A stretch of DNA of 64,000 bases from Lacinutrix sp. 5H-3-7-4 (GCF_000211855.2 NC_015638.1:2515001-2579000); one strand, 5' to 3'; numbered from the stretch's first letter, positions 53,749 through 63,710 are shown. The notes: generated by a model from the letters alone, not told the origin. Translations and numbers: made by a program.

Positions 53749-53788
53749 TTTCGCTTTTAAATTGAAAACATTCAGCATTAAAGCGAAA
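53749..53788 (+). promoter_or_regulatory. Long hairpin in the dnaK leader
   Basis: TTTCGCTTT (53749-53757) and AAAGCGAAA (53780-53788) are perfectly complementary with 22 bases between them. The stem lies 25 bases before the dnaK ATG, inside the probable 5' leader. A weak, AT-rich stem at this place could act as an RNA thermosensor or stabilise the mRNA. Confidence 0.5.
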
Positions 53789-53813
53789 AAACATAAAAAC
53801 AAAACATAAAACT

Positions 53814-55733
53814 ATGAGTAAGATTATTGGAATCGATTTAGGAACTACCAACTCTTGCGTTTCTGTAATGGAAGGTAACGAGCCAGTAGTTATCCCAAAT
53901 GCTGAAGGTAAAAGAACAACACCATCAGTAATCGCCTTTGTTGAAGGTGGAGAAATTAAAGTTGGAGATCCAGCTAAAAGACAAGCAGTAACAAACCCTA
54001 CAAAAACAGTTTATTCTATTAAACGTTTTATGGGTAACAAATACTCTGAGTCTAAAAATGAAGCAGAACGTGTACCATATAAAGTTGTAAAAGGAGATAA
54101 CGACACACCACGTGTTGATGTTGATGGACGTTTATATACGCCACAAGAGTTATCTGCAATGGTATTACAAAAAATGAAAAAAACAGCTGAAGATTACTTA
54201 GGAACTTCAGTAGGAGAAGCAGTTATTACTGTACCAGCATATTTTAACGATGCACAACGTCAAGCTACAAAAGAAGCTGGTGAAATTGCAGGTTTAAAAG
54301 TACGTCGTATTATCAACGAGCCAACAGCAGCAGCTTTAGCTTATGGTATGGACAAAAAAGGAACAGACCAAAAAATAGTAGTATTTGATTTTGGTGGAGG
54401 AACACATGATGTTTCTATATTAGAGTTAGGTGATGGTGTTTTTGAAGTATTATCTACAGATGGTGATACACACTTAGGTGGTGATGATGTTGATGAAAAA
54501 ATCATTAACTGGTTAGCAGATGAGTTTAACGCTGAAGAGTCTATGGATTTACGTAATGATCCAATGTCTCTACAACGTTTAAAAGAAGCAGCAGAAAAAG
54601 CTAAGATTGAATTATCATCTTCTGAGCAAACAGAAATTAATTTACCATATATTACTGCTACTGCAAGCGGACCAAAACACTTAGTACGTACATTAACACG
54701 TTCTAAATTTGAGCAATTAATCGATGATTTAGTAAAAAGAACGATCGAGCCTTGCCAAACAGCATTAAAATCTGCAGGATTATCAAAATCTGATATCGAC
54801 GAAATTATATTAGTTGGTGGATCTACACGTATTCCAGCAGTTCAACAAGCAGTAGAAAAATTCTTTGGAAAAACACCAAGTAAAGGTGTAAATCCAGACG
54901 AAGTTGTTTCTTTAGGAGCAGCAATTCAAGGAGGAGTTTTAACTGGAGATGTTAAAGATGTATTACTTTTAGATGTAACACCTTTATCACTAGGTATTGA
55001 AACAATGGGTAATGTAATGACAAAACTTATTGAGGCAAATACTACAATTCCTACTAAAAAGTCACAAGTATTCTCTACAGCTGCAGATAATCAACCTTCT
55101 GTAGAAATTCACGTATTACAAGGTGAACGTGCAATGGCTGGAGATAACAAAACAATTGGACGTTTTCACTTAGATGGTATTCCACCAGCACAAAGAGGTG
55201 TACCACAAATTGAAGTAACGTTTGATATTGATGCTAACGGAATTATAAAAGTATCGGCTACAGATAAAGCAACAAATAAATCTCAAGATATTCGTATCGA
55301 GGCATCTTCTGGTTTAACTGAAGAAGAAATCCAGAAAATGAAAGCAGATGCTGAAGCAAATGCAGAAGCAGATGCAAAAGCAGCAGAAAATGCTAAAAAA
55401 TTAAATGAAGCAGATTCTATGATTTTCCAAACGGAAAAACAATTAGAAGAGTTTGGTGATAAATTATCTGCAGATAAAAAAGCACCAATAGAAGAAGCTT
55501 TAACAGAATTAAAAGCTGCTTACGAAACTAAAGATATAGCTGTAATCGAGCCAGCGTTAGATAAAATTAACGAAGCTTGGAAAGTAGCTAGTGAAGAAAT
55601 GTATAAAGCACAGCAAGAAGCTCAAGGTGGAGCACCAAATGGTGGATCAACAGATGCAGGCGCTGGAGCAAAAGGTCAAGCAGCAGACTCTACAGATGAT
55701 GTAGAAGATGTAGATTTTGAAGAAGTAAAGTAA
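53814..55733 (+). CDS. dnaK: Chaperone DnaK (Hsp70)
   Basis: A 639-residue ATP-dependent chaperone. Signatures: [17 protein letters not shown] at the start, [32 protein letters not shown], and the substrate-binding domain [16 protein letters not shown]. It ends in the acidic [12 protein letters not shown] tail. Length is normal. Monocistronic, since no dnaJ or grpE is next to it, and it is followed by three hairpins. Confidence 0.98.
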   Translation: MSKIIGIDLGTTNSCVSVMEGNEPVVIPNAEGKRTTPSVIAFVEGGEIKVGDPAKRQAVTNPTKTVYSIKRFMGNKYSESKNEAERVPYKVVKGDNDTPRVDVDGRLYTPQELSAMVLQKMKKTAEDYLGTSVGEAVITVPAYFNDAQRQATKEAGEIAGLKVRRIINEPTAAALAYGMDKKGTDQKIVVFDFGGGTHDVSILELGDGVFEVLSTDGDTHLGGDDVDEKIINWLADEFNAEESMDLRNDPMSLQRLKEAAEKAKIELSSSEQTEINLPYITATASGPKHLVRTLTRSKFEQLIDDLVKRTIEPCQTALKSAGLSKSDIDEIILVGGSTRIPAVQQAVEKFFGKTPSKGVNPDEVVSLGAAIQGGVLTGDVKDVLLLDVTPLSLGIETMGNVMTKLIEANTTIPTKKSQVFSTAADNQPSVEIHVLQGERAMAGDNKTIGRFHLDGIPPAQRGVPQIEVTFDIDANGIIKVSATDKATNKSQDIRIEASSGLTEEEIQKMKADAEANAEADAKAAENAKKLNEADSMIFQTEKQLEEFGDKLSADKKAPIEEALTELKAAYETKDIAVIEPALDKINEAWKVASEEMYKAQQEAQGGAPNGGSTDAGAGAKGQAADSTDDVEDVDFEEVK

Positions 55734-55742
55734 GCAGAGAAC

Positions 55743-55857
55743 CAATTTTGTAAAACAAAATTGTGTGAATCGCTTATTCCAAATTTATTTTGGAATCTCT
55801 TTAAGATTGAACACAAATAAAAAAAAACGCAATCATTAATTTGGTTGCGTTTTTTTG
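55743..55857 (+). terminator. Three consecutive hairpins after dnaK, the last a terminator
   Basis: First stem CAATTTTGT/ACAAAATTG (55743-55763), second ATTCCAAA/TTTGGAAT (55776-55796), third AACGCAA/TTGCGTT (55826-55851) with a T-run after it. The third is a canonical intrinsic terminator. The first two may protect the mRNA 3' end. Confidence 0.75.
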
Positions 55858-55952
55858 TTAAAATCAATATTTTGTTTAATCGTTAATGTTTGTAAAAAAC
55901 TATGCATGCATAATAAATTATTGATTATATTTGTTCAAATAAAATCAACAAA

Positions 55953-56900
55953 ATGCAAACTAAACTTACACAACTTTTAAATATAAAATACCCAATAATT
56001 CAAGCGCCAATGTTCTTAGTTTCTAATGTAGCAATGGTTACAGAAGCTATGAAAGGTGGTATTGCAGGCTGTATTCCAGCTCTTAATTATAGAACTTTAG
56101 ATGAGTTACGTGCAGCAATTAGAGAATTAAAAGCAAATAAAGTTGAAGGTGGCTCTTTTGGGTTTAACCTTATTGTAAATAAATCTAACATTAAATATAA
56201 AGGACAATTAGAAGTTTTATGCGAAGAAGGTTGCGATTTTATTATTACTTCTCTTGGTAGTCCAGAAGAAACTATAAAACAAGCACACAAAGTAGGTATT
56301 AAAGTTATTTGTGATGTAACCGATTTACGTTTTGCACAAAAGGTAGAAAGTTTAGGTGCAGATGCAGCAATTGCTGTAAATAACGAAGCTGGTGGTCATA
56401 GAGGGAATTTATCTCCACAACAATTAACAAATCAATTAAGTGAAGCATTAACTATTCCAGTAATTTCTGCTGGTGGAGTAGGTTGCAAAGCAGATATAGA
56501 TAAAATGCTAAGTTATGGAGCAGAAGGCGTTAGTGTTGGAAGTCCGTTTATAGCATCAATAGAAGCAGGAGTTACAGACGAGTACAAACAAGCCTGTGTA
56601 GATTATGGCGCTAAAGATATTGTAATGACTCAACGTATTTCTGGTACACCATGTACAGTAATAAATACACCTTATGTTCAAAAAATAGGAACAAAAGAAT
56701 CTTGGCTTGAATCTATTTTAAACAAAAATAAAAAATTGAAAAAATGGGTTAAAATGATTCGTTTTTCAATAGGTATGAAAGCTACCGAAAACGCTGCTAA
56801 AAAAGCAACTTATAAAACGGTTTGGGTTGCAGGACCAAGTATAGAACATACCAATGAAATTTTACCAGTAAAAGCTATTATTGATAACTTGGTAAAATAA
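55953..56900 (+). CDS. Nitronate monooxygenase-like flavoprotein
   Basis: A 315-residue FMN-dependent TIM-barrel protein of the 2-nitropropane dioxygenase/NMO family. Visible: YPIIQAPMFLVSN at the start, GFNLIVNK, the EAGGHRG histidine-containing stretch, ISAGGVG, and GAEGVSVGSPF (phosphate binding). It may detoxify nitronates or act as an enoyl-reductase-like flavoenzyme. The substrate is not decided by sequence. Confidence 0.88.
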   Translation: MQTKLTQLLNIKYPIIQAPMFLVSNVAMVTEAMKGGIAGCIPALNYRTLDELRAAIRELKANKVEGGSFGFNLIVNKSNIKYKGQLEVLCEEGCDFIITSLGSPEETIKQAHKVGIKVICDVTDLRFAQKVESLGADAAIAVNNEAGGHRGNLSPQQLTNQLSEALTIPVISAGGVGCKADIDKMLSYGAEGVSVGSPFIASIEAGVTDEYKQACVDYGAKDIVMTQRISGTPCTVINTPYVQKIGTKESWLESILNKNKKLKKWVKMIRFSIGMKATENAAKKATYKTVWVAGPSIEHTNEILPVKAIIDNLVK

Positions 56901-57006
56901 CACCCATTTTAATTAATCTTGTTTTAAATAAGCTAAAAACTCTTTAAATAGAACAATCATTTCTCAATCAAAGTTTTTATTTTTAGCCTAGCGATTAAAA
57001 TAGACA

Positions 57007-58278
57007 ATGAAAAAAATAGGAATGTTTTTTATAGTATTATTGGTAGTATTTATACTACTAGTATATTGGTCGTTGTCTAGTACAGATAAAGTTTTTGAAA
57101 AAGCCGAAATATTAAATATAGATAATATAGACACTTTTAATTTTAAATCTATAGACTCTGTAGTTATTAGCGCTAGTACATTATATAAAACAAATACTGT
57201 AAAAACACTCATGCAAGGCGAGCAATATCGTAAGGCATGGGAAACACCAATAAAAGTACCAGTTGTATTTCTAGACTCTTTAAAAGGAGGAATGGAAGTA
57301 ATAAAAAAAGGTGGAGGAAAACAAACACACTCTTTAAAATTACAATGTGAAAATGGCGTAAAATATACTTTAAGAAGTATAAATAAAGATCCAAAAGCAC
57401 TAATTCCAGACTTTGCTCGTACTTTAGGTTTAGAAAATATTGTTGTTGATGGTATTTCGGCACAACATCCATATGGTGCTGTATTAGCTTCAGAAATTGC
57501 AAAATCTGCAAATATTTTAAGTACTCAGCCTAAAATTGTATTTGTACCAAAACAAAAAGTATTAAAAAAATACAATAAGAAATTTGGTAACAGATTATAC
57601 TTATTAGAATATGAGACCGATAGCCATAAAAACTGGACAGATTATAGCAGTGTAACAGAAATTGTTGAAACAGACGATTTACAAAAGCTAAAACTTAAAA
57701 AAGAAAATAAAGTTGCAATAGATAAATCTGCATTAATAAGAGTGCGCTTGTTTGATTTTCTTATTGGCGATTGGGATAGGCATGCCAAACAATACGGTTG
57801 GGTTATTAAAAAAGTAGAAAATAATTATACAGCAATACCATTAGCAGGTGATCGTGATAATGCTTTTTTTAAAACCGAAGGTATAATACCAAGCATTTTA
57901 GCAAACAAGCACATTGTTCCAGAGTTACAATCGTTTGAAAAAGAAATTAACTTCATGCCAGGTTTAGTTTATCCGTTTGATCGTTATTTTTTACTTAATA
58001 CCAAAGAATCGCTTTTTATAACCGAAGCAAAATTTCTTCAAAATCAAATTACAGATAGCGTTTTAAACAATGCTTTAAAGATTTGGCCTAAAGAAATCAC
58101 TGCTATAGATGGTAATGAAATTATTGAAAAAATAAAAGCCAGAAGAACAAATTTAGTAGCTTATGCTAAAGAATTAAAAAAAGTAATAGACGAAAAAGGT
58201 GTGGTAACAGAAGCTTTAAAAGGCTCTGAAAAATTAAATTTACCAGAAAACTTATTGCATTGTTTTGAATGTAAATAA
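57007..58278 (+). CDS. Membrane-anchored kinase-like protein (GDWDRH/DRDNAFF type)
   Basis: A 423-residue protein with one N-terminal membrane helix (about residues 5-24) and a periplasmic domain. Around residue 250 it has FLIGDWDRHAKQYGW and about 30 residues later AGDRDNAFF. These recall the active-site H-R-D and metal-binding D of atypical protein kinases such as HipA and Fam20, and occur in middle domains of some Bacteroidota D15-type proteins. I therefore predict an extracytoplasmic kinase-like fold. Activity is not shown and a catalytically dead version is possible. Confidence 0.6.
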   Translation: MKKIGMFFIVLLVVFILLVYWSLSSTDKVFEKAEILNIDNIDTFNFKSIDSVVISASTLYKTNTVKTLMQGEQYRKAWETPIKVPVVFLDSLKGGMEVIKKGGGKQTHSLKLQCENGVKYTLRSINKDPKALIPDFARTLGLENIVVDGISAQHPYGAVLASEIAKSANILSTQPKIVFVPKQKVLKKYNKKFGNRLYLLEYETDSHKNWTDYSSVTEIVETDDLQKLKLKKENKVAIDKSALIRVRLFDFLIGDWDRHAKQYGWVIKKVENNYTAIPLAGDRDNAFFKTEGIIPSILANKHIVPELQSFEKEINFMPGLVYPFDRYFLLNTKESLFITEAKFLQNQITDSVLNNALKIWPKEITAIDGNEIIEKIKARRTNLVAYAKELKKVIDEKGVVTEALKGSEKLNLPENLLHCFECK

Positions 58279-58353
58279 ACTTTTTTTTGTAAATTAGAAT
58301 ACACTTAGTTTTATATACTATAGCATATAAGTGAGTTTTTAAATATTTTGTTT

Positions 58354-58578
58354 ATGGATAATCTTTGGATGGCAATAACAGCATTATTAATTTTTGTGAC
58401 GTTTATTTTTCTGTATTGGAAACTCACTCGAGAATATGGCAAAAATGAATTTGGCTCAAAATTATGGAAACATTGGCCAACACGACTTTCTTATTGGCAA
58501 GGCGCTATTTTATATAGTGTAGGTTTTACTTTTATAACTGTATCTGTATTAAAATGGATAAACGTTTTACCTTATTAA
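58354..58578 (+). CDS. Small two-helix membrane protein
   Basis: A 74-residue protein (ATG at 58354; a TTG two codons earlier is possible) with two hydrophobic helices (about 6-23 and 48-67) joined by a basic, Trp-rich loop (KLWKHWPTRLSYWQG). Unknown function. It lies 75 bases after the kinase-like gene and is convergent with the GNAT gene. Confidence 0.65.
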   Translation: MDNLWMAITALLIFVTFIFLYWKLTREYGKNEFGSKLWKHWPTRLSYWQGAILYSVGFTFITVSVLKWINVLPY

Positions 58579-58585
58579 TAATTAT

Positions 58586-59152
58586 CTAATTACAGTTTAA
58601 AAATAAATCGTTTTTAAGCGAATGCCATTCTCTTTTTAAAATACCATAGCAACAAGTACTGCGTCTAAAACCATCACTCATAATTTTATTTTCACGCAAA
58701 ACACCTTCAAAAACACCTCCAATTTTTTCTACAGCTTTTCTAGATTTTAAATTTCGTTCGTCTATTCTAAACTCTACTTTTTCAAAATTCATGTTTTCAA
58801 AAGCATACTTTAACATTAAATATTTAATATTTTTATTTAATCCTGTGCCTTGAAATTCTGTGCCTAACCATGTCCAGCCAATATGTAAAACTTTATCTGT
58901 ATAATTTATTAAACCAAAACGAGTTGAGCCTGCATAAGTTTTAAATTTTTTATCGTAAATAATAAATGGTATCGCTTTTTTATTTTCATATTCTGCAAGA
59001 GCAATTTCTACATATGCTTTGTACTTTTCAGGAGTAGAAATATCGCTTGGAGAATAAAAAATAATATGCTCTTGGTTTGCAATGCTTGTAAGTTCTTTAA
59101 AATTATTTAAAGTAATTAAAGTAAGTTTTGCTCTATTGTTTTCTAAAATCAT
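58586..59152 (-). CDS. GNAT acetyltransferase (RimJ/RimL-type)
   Basis: A 188-residue enzyme of the Acetyltransf_3 type with AGSTRFGLINY, WTWLGTEFQGTGLNKNIKYLML (acetyl-CoA P-loop), VEFRIDERNLKSRKAVEKIG and GVFEGVLRENKI. Such enzymes acetylate N-terminal amines of proteins or small molecules. Substrate unknown. Confidence 0.9.
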   Translation of the reverse strand: MILENNRAKLTLITLNNFKELTSIANQEHIIFYSPSDISTPEKYKAYVEIALAEYENKKAIPFIIYDKKFKTYAGSTRFGLINYTDKVLHIGWTWLGTEFQGTGLNKNIKYLMLKYAFENMNFEKVEFRIDERNLKSRKAVEKIGGVFEGVLRENKIMSDGFRRSTCCYGILKREWHSLKNDLFLNCN

Positions 59153-59183
59153 AGAATAAAAAAGTTTCTATAAAGCTAAAAAA

Positions 59184-59816
59184 TTAAACAAGACTATTAA
59201 TAATTTCTACATTAACAACATGTTTACCTTTAAAAGGAATAATATTTAAGTTGCTTTTAAATAGTGTTTTAGCGAATTTAGTTTCTTGAGCAATTCGTTC
59301 TTCATTTAAATATTCGTCTTCAGTACCATAAATTAAAGATACTTTAGCAGTTAAATGTTTAAAGTCTTCAGCAATTAATTCTTTAGGTATACCACCAGAA
59401 TGTAAAACCAATTGCGCACAATTAAATTCACGATTTTTCACATATCTAGTTGCAACACTTACACCTTGAGAATACCCAAAAACAATAATATTTTTATCGC
59501 TAGGTATATTTTCTTCAGCTAAAATAGCATCAAAATATTCCATTATATTTTCAGTTTCGGCTAAAGTATTTTCTTTTGTTAGCCAGCTTGCACCAACATG
59601 CTTAAAACCTTTTTGGTAGTATAAACTAGGAGCTTGTGGAGCAATAATATAATTTTCTTTTTCATTTAATCCATTAAAATAACGAATAAAGTATTTACTT
59701 AAATAACCCATACCGTGGCAAACAAACCACACATTTTTAGTAGAATTAGTTAATGTATTTAAAGTAGCGTATGGTTTTTTTGTAGTGTAAATTATTTCCT
59801 TTTGGGTAGATTGCAT
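59184..59816 (-). CDS. Alpha/beta hydrolase (carboxylesterase-like)
   Basis: A 210-residue hydrolase. The nucleophile elbow is VFGYSQGVSVA, and IYGTEDEYLNEE supplies the Asp and KGKHVVNVEI the His. The start has VWFVCHGMGYLSKYF, the oxyanion region. It is small and cytoplasmic; the substrate is unknown. Its 5' end overlaps the promoter region of the divergent thioesterase gene. Confidence 0.85.
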   Translation of the reverse strand: MQSTQKEIIYTTKKPYATLNTLTNSTKNVWFVCHGMGYLSKYFIRYFNGLNEKENYIIAPQAPSLYYQKGFKHVGASWLTKENTLAETENIMEYFDAILAEENIPSDKNIIVFGYSQGVSVATRYVKNREFNCAQLVLHSGGIPKELIAEDFKHLTAKVSLIYGTEDEYLNEERIAQETKFAKTLFKSNLNIIPFKGKHVVNVEIINSLV

Positions 59817-59839
59817 TGTGCTTATGTTTCGTATTTTTG
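59811..59839 (+). promoter_or_regulatory. Bacteroidota-type promoter of the thioesterase-menF genes
   Basis: TTG (59811-59813), an 18-base spacer and TATTTTTG (59832-59839) fit the TTG-N19-TAnnTTTG consensus closely. The start codon is 25 bases downstream. It lies partly over the divergent hydrolase start. Confidence 0.6.
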
Positions 59840-59863
59840 GAGTTGTAAAAATACAGTAAATAG

Positions 59864-60289
59864 ATGAACTTATCTAAAGACGAAATACTAGCAAAAGCAA
59901 ACATTGCCAGCAAAAATACCTTAATGGAAACTTTAAGCATTGAAATGGTAGATTTTGGAGATAACTTTTTAATAGCAAGAATGCCAGTAACACCACGAGT
60001 ACATCAACCAGACGGCGTATTACACGGTGGAGCAACAGCAGCTTTAGCAGAAAGTGTTGGTAGTTTTGCGTCGCATATTTTTATAGATACAGAAAAAATG
60101 TTTGTACGTGGTTTAGAAATCACTGCAAATCATTTAAAAAGTATAAAAGAAGGTTTTGTTTATGCAAAAGCAACCTTTTTACATAAAGGGCGCACAACAC
60201 AATTGTTAGATATTCGTGTAACAGATGAAGCCGATAATTTAATCTCTATTTGTAGATTATCAACAATATCATTGCCTAAAAAAAAGTAG
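59864..60289 (+). CDS. Hotdog-fold thioesterase (PaaI/MenI-like)
   Basis: A 141-residue protein with the hotdog pattern: MPVTPRVHQPDGVLHGGATAAL, where the Asp/Glu-His-Gly region is catalytic, and SVGSFASHIF. It hydrolyses acyl-CoA. Directly followed by the isochorismate synthase and menD genes, it could be the DHNA-CoA thioesterase (MenI) of menaquinone synthesis, which is inferred from context. Confidence 0.85.
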   Translation: MNLSKDEILAKANIASKNTLMETLSIEMVDFGDNFLIARMPVTPRVHQPDGVLHGGATAALAESVGSFASHIFIDTEKMFVRGLEITANHLKSIKEGFVYAKATFLHKGRTTQLLDIRVTDEADNLISICRLSTISLPKKK

Positions 60290-60309
60290 ATTTTCGCTTT
60301 CGCGGAAAT
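60290..60309. repeat. Hairpin between thioesterase and menF
   Basis: ATTTTCGC (60290-60297), TTTC loop, GCGGAAAT (60302-60309): an 8-base stem with one G-U type mismatch, starting right after the stop codon. GC-rich TTTCGC palindromes of this kind recur in flavobacterial intergenic regions. It could trim mRNA between the two genes. Confidence 0.5.
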
Positions 60310-60325
60310 ATAAAAACTCTTGAAA

Positions 60326-61441
60326 ATGTTAGACAAAGATTTTTTTGAAATTGCCCAAAATCATTTTAATGAAGCCTTACCATTTGTATTATACAAAAAG
60401 CCTAATGCAGCAATAGTAAAAGGGCTTTTTCAAGAAGATGATGCTATTTATAAGTCTATAGATCTAATAGAAAGTGGTTTTGTGTTTTCTCCTTTTGATA
60501 GTGAAAAGGAAACTATTTTAATTCCTGAAAGCAAGTCTCAAACCTTAGAAACAAATTTTAAAACAAAGGAAGAAGACGTTAGTAATAAAGACTTAGAGAA
60601 TACTATAGATCATGAAGCAAAAAACAATCATGAAAATTTAGTTTTTAAAAGTCTGCAAAGTATAGAATCTGGTATTTTAAAAAAAGTTGTAGTTTCAAGA
60701 AAAAAAATAATTCCACTTAAAGAAAAAAATGCAATTACATTATTTTCAAGATTATTAAACACATATCCAAAAGCTTTTGTTTACTGTTGGTATCATCCTA
60801 AAATAGGGTTGTGGCTTGGTGCAACACCAGAAACATTGTTAACAGTAACAGGAAATAGATTTACAACAATGGCTTTAGCAGGAACACAAAAATTTAAAGG
60901 CGATAAAAACCCAAAATGGGAAGCTAAAGAAATTGAAGAACAGCAATTAGTAACAAATTTTATAGTAGAAAATTTAAAAACTTCTGTAACTAATTTTAGC
61001 GTAGCTAATGTAGAAACAATTAAGGCAGGAAATTTATTACATTTAAGAACTAAAATTTCCGGTATTTTAAATTCAAACTTAAAAACAATATTAAGCGCAT
61101 TACATCCTACTCCTGCAGTTTGTGGTTTACCAAAAGAACCAGCAAAGCAATTTATTTTGCAGCATGAAAACTACAATCGAGAATTTTATACTGGTTTTTT
61201 AGGAGAATTAAATACAACCGAAAAAAAATCAAGAAATAACAATAGGCGTAACGTAGAAAATAATGCTTATACCTCTATAAAAAAAGTTTCTAACTTGTTT
61301 GTAAACTTACGTTGTATGCAACTTACAGATGTAAATGCTACTATTTATGTTGGTGGCGGAATTACCAAAGACTCTATTCCAGAAAAAGAATGGGAAGAAA
61401 CAGTTAACAAAACTCAAACCATGAAAAAGGTGCTGTTTTAA
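60326..61441 (+). CDS. menF: Isochorismate synthase
   Basis: A 371-residue chorismate-utilising enzyme (ATG at 60326 preferred; an upstream TTG would add two residues). Conserved parts: VVSRKKIIPL, WLGATPETLLTV (the ATPE motif), MALAGTQKF, HPTPAVCGLPKEPA and the FVNLRCMQL and VGGGIT segments near the end. It turns chorismate into isochorismate as the first step of menaquinone synthesis, consistent with menD directly downstream. Confidence 0.93.
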   Translation: MLDKDFFEIAQNHFNEALPFVLYKKPNAAIVKGLFQEDDAIYKSIDLIESGFVFSPFDSEKETILIPESKSQTLETNFKTKEEDVSNKDLENTIDHEAKNNHENLVFKSLQSIESGILKKVVVSRKKIIPLKEKNAITLFSRLLNTYPKAFVYCWYHPKIGLWLGATPETLLTVTGNRFTTMALAGTQKFKGDKNPKWEAKEIEEQQLVTNFIVENLKTSVTNFSVANVETIKAGNLLHLRTKISGILNSNLKTILSALHPTPAVCGLPKEPAKQFILQHENYNREFYTGFLGELNTTEKKSRNNNRRNVENNAYTSIKKVSNLFVNLRCMQLTDVNATIYVGGGITKDSIPEKEWEETVNKTQTMKKVLF

Positions 61442-61465
61442 TATGGTTTAAAATAGTGAATATTG

Positions 61466-61473
61466 TATTTTTG
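61466..61473 (+). promoter_or_regulatory. -7 box before menD
   Basis: TATTTTTG matches TAnnTTTG and lies only 7 bases before the menD ATG, so a transcript from it would be nearly leaderless. The -33 element is weak. Confidence 0.45.
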
Positions 61474-61480
61474 TAGTTAG

Positions 61481-63229
61481 ATGAAATACCCAAAAATACC
61501 ACTCGCACAAACCGTTGTTCAGCTTTTAAAAGCTAAAAACATACAACATATTGTATTATCTCCAGGTAGCCGTAATGCACCATTAACTATTGGTTTTACT
61601 TACCACACATTTTTTAAATGTTATAGTGTTGTAGATGAGCGTTGTGCCGCTTTTTTTGCTATGGGTATTGCACAGCAAATACAACAGCCTGTTGCAGTTG
61701 TATGTACATCTGGTAGTGCACTTTTAAATTATTATCCTGCCGTTGCAGAAGCTTTTTATAGTAATATTCCTTTAGTCGTTTTAAGTGCCGATAGACCTAA
61801 ACATTTAATAGGCATTGGTGATGGACAAACTATAAATCAAGAACATGTTTTTAAAAATCATATTTTATATTCGGCAAATTTAAAGCAGGATTTAAATGAA
61901 GAAAACAAGCTTGAAAAAGATAACTTACCAATAATTAAAAGTATTGAAAATAAAATAGAAAAATATCTAGAATTACAGGAGACCATTCAAAATTATAATG
62001 AAAAGGAGATTAATACAGCATTAAATATATCTATATCTAAAAATGGCCCAGTACATGTAAATATCCCGTTTAATGAGCCATTATACGATATTGTAGAAGA
62101 GCTAACTGTGTCACCACAGCTAATGCCTATTAAAGAAAGTAATTTAGAAATAGAAAATTTAGAAGCTTTCAAAACAATTTGGAAAGCTTCTAAACGAAAA
62201 TTAGTTTTGGTAGGTGTAAATCAGCCAGACAGTGTAGCGCAAAAACACCTTGATAATTTAGCAGAAGATGATAGTGTTTTGGTACTTACAGAAACGACTT
62301 CAAACATTCATCACGATAAGTTTATTCCAGGAATAGATAAGTTAATAGGAGCTTTTAATCAAGATGATTTTAAAAAATTACAACCAGAAATAGTACTTAC
62401 TTTTGGAGGTTTAGTAGTCTCAAAAAAAATAAAAAAACTTTTAAGAGAATTTAAACCCAAACACCATTGGCATGTAGGAGAACACAATGCAAACGATACT
62501 TTTTTTGTACTTGACAAAGTATTTAAAACTTCGGTAAATAGATTTTTTTCTAAGTTTTTAGAGAATACAACCACAGTTAAAAGTGACTACAATCCATATT
62601 GGTTAGCACAATTTAATAACCGAAGAAAAAAACATAAAACATATATGGAAGCAATTCCATTTTCAGATTTTCAGGTTTTTAATCAATTATTAAGTACAAT
62701 TCCAGATAATTCAATTTTACAAGTTGGTAACAGCTCAGCAATTAGGTACACGCAGCTTTTCGACTTAAATAAGACCATAAAAGTATTTTGTAATAGAGGA
62801 ACCAGTGGTATAGATGGTAGTACAAGTACTGCAATAGGTACAGCAGCCATAGCACAAGAACAAACAGTATTTATAACAGGAGATTTAAGTTTTTTTTACG
62901 ATAGTAATGCACTGTGGAATAAATATATACCTAAAAATTTTAGAATTATTGTAATTAATAATAGTGGTGGCGGTATTTTTAGAATACTACCAGGACATAA
63001 AAACACCAGTAATTTTGATGAATTTTTTGAAACCAAACATAATCTAACAGCTAAGCAATTATGTAGCATGTATGATTTTGAATATGTACAAGCTAATAGT
63101 GAAATAGAATTAACTCAAAATTTAACTCAATTTTATTTAAAAAGTAATAAGCCTAAGTTACTAGAAGTCTTTACTCCAAGTAAAATTAATGATACGATAC
63201 TACTTAATTATTTTAATGAAATAAAGTAA
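61481..63229 (+). CDS. menD: 2-succinyl-5-enolpyruvyl-6-hydroxy-3-cyclohexene-1-carboxylate synthase
   Basis: A 582-residue ThDP-dependent enzyme that joins isochorismate and 2-oxoglutarate. It has HIVLSPGSRNAPLTI, VVDERCAAFFAMGIAQ (Glu of the ThDP activation), CTSGSALLNYYPAVAEA, LSADRPKHLIGIGDGQTI, GTSGIDGSTSTAIG and the ThDP-binding region ITGDLSFFYDSNALW. The length is normal. It follows menF after 39 bases. Confidence 0.97.
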   Translation: MKYPKIPLAQTVVQLLKAKNIQHIVLSPGSRNAPLTIGFTYHTFFKCYSVVDERCAAFFAMGIAQQIQQPVAVVCTSGSALLNYYPAVAEAFYSNIPLVVLSADRPKHLIGIGDGQTINQEHVFKNHILYSANLKQDLNEENKLEKDNLPIIKSIENKIEKYLELQETIQNYNEKEINTALNISISKNGPVHVNIPFNEPLYDIVEELTVSPQLMPIKESNLEIENLEAFKTIWKASKRKLVLVGVNQPDSVAQKHLDNLAEDDSVLVLTETTSNIHHDKFIPGIDKLIGAFNQDDFKKLQPEIVLTFGGLVVSKKIKKLLREFKPKHHWHVGEHNANDTFFVLDKVFKTSVNRFFSKFLENTTTVKSDYNPYWLAQFNNRRKKHKTYMEAIPFSDFQVFNQLLSTIPDNSILQVGNSSAIRYTQLFDLNKTIKVFCNRGTSGIDGSTSTAIGTAAIAQEQTVFITGDLSFFYDSNALWNKYIPKNFRIIVINNSGGGIFRILPGHKNTSNFDEFFETKHNLTAKQLCSMYDFEYVQANSEIELTQNLTQFYLKSNKPKLLEVFTPSKINDTILLNYFNEIK

Positions 63230-63348
63230 GTTAGCGAAAGTTTTTTCCTTTTATCGATATATGGTCGATAATTTATTCTTGCGTTAAAAATTTTGGTTTA
63301 AAAAAATTGTATATTTAAAGGAATTTAAAACAACTTAAAACTAAAATT

Positions 63349-63690
63349 ATGAGTAAAAGAGACGACCTTATTACTAAATATGCTGCAGATCTTAAAGACA
63401 AATGTGGTGTAAATCCCGATATGGATTTTTTAACTAAAGTTACAATTGGTTGTGGTCCTTCAATTTATAACAGAGATGCTGCAACAGTTTCTGGGTCTGA
63501 TGAAAAAGAATTAGCTACTGTTAAAAATAATTTTCTAATAAAAAAATTAGGCTTAAGTGATAGTGATGATTTAGATAAAGCTATAGATTCTGTAATAGAA
63601 ACTTACGGTCGATCTAACAAGACTAAGTATAGAGCTGTAATTTATTATTTACTAGCTAAGCATTTTAAAAAAGAGTCTGTTTACAAATAG
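63349..63690 (+). CDS. DUF2853 family protein
   Basis: A 113-residue helical cytoplasmic protein. It has YAADLKDKCGVNPDMDFLTKV and a C-terminal KYRAVIYYLLAKHFKKE, typical of DUF2853, a small family of unknown function common in Flavobacteriia. It is followed by a hairpin terminator at 63711-63748. Confidence 0.85.
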   Translation: MSKRDDLITKYAADLKDKCGVNPDMDFLTKVTIGCGPSIYNRDAATVSGSDEKELATVKNNFLIKKLGLSDSDDLDKAIDSVIETYGRSNKTKYRAVIYYLLAKHFKKESVYK

Positions 63691-63710
63691 AATTATCTTT
63701 ATAAAATATT

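Noticed and set aside
57209-57511. Minus-strand frame of 100 codons within the kinase-like gene
   Set aside because: It is antisense to a well-supported gene, is Leu/Phe-rich by codon mirror effect, and has no domain.
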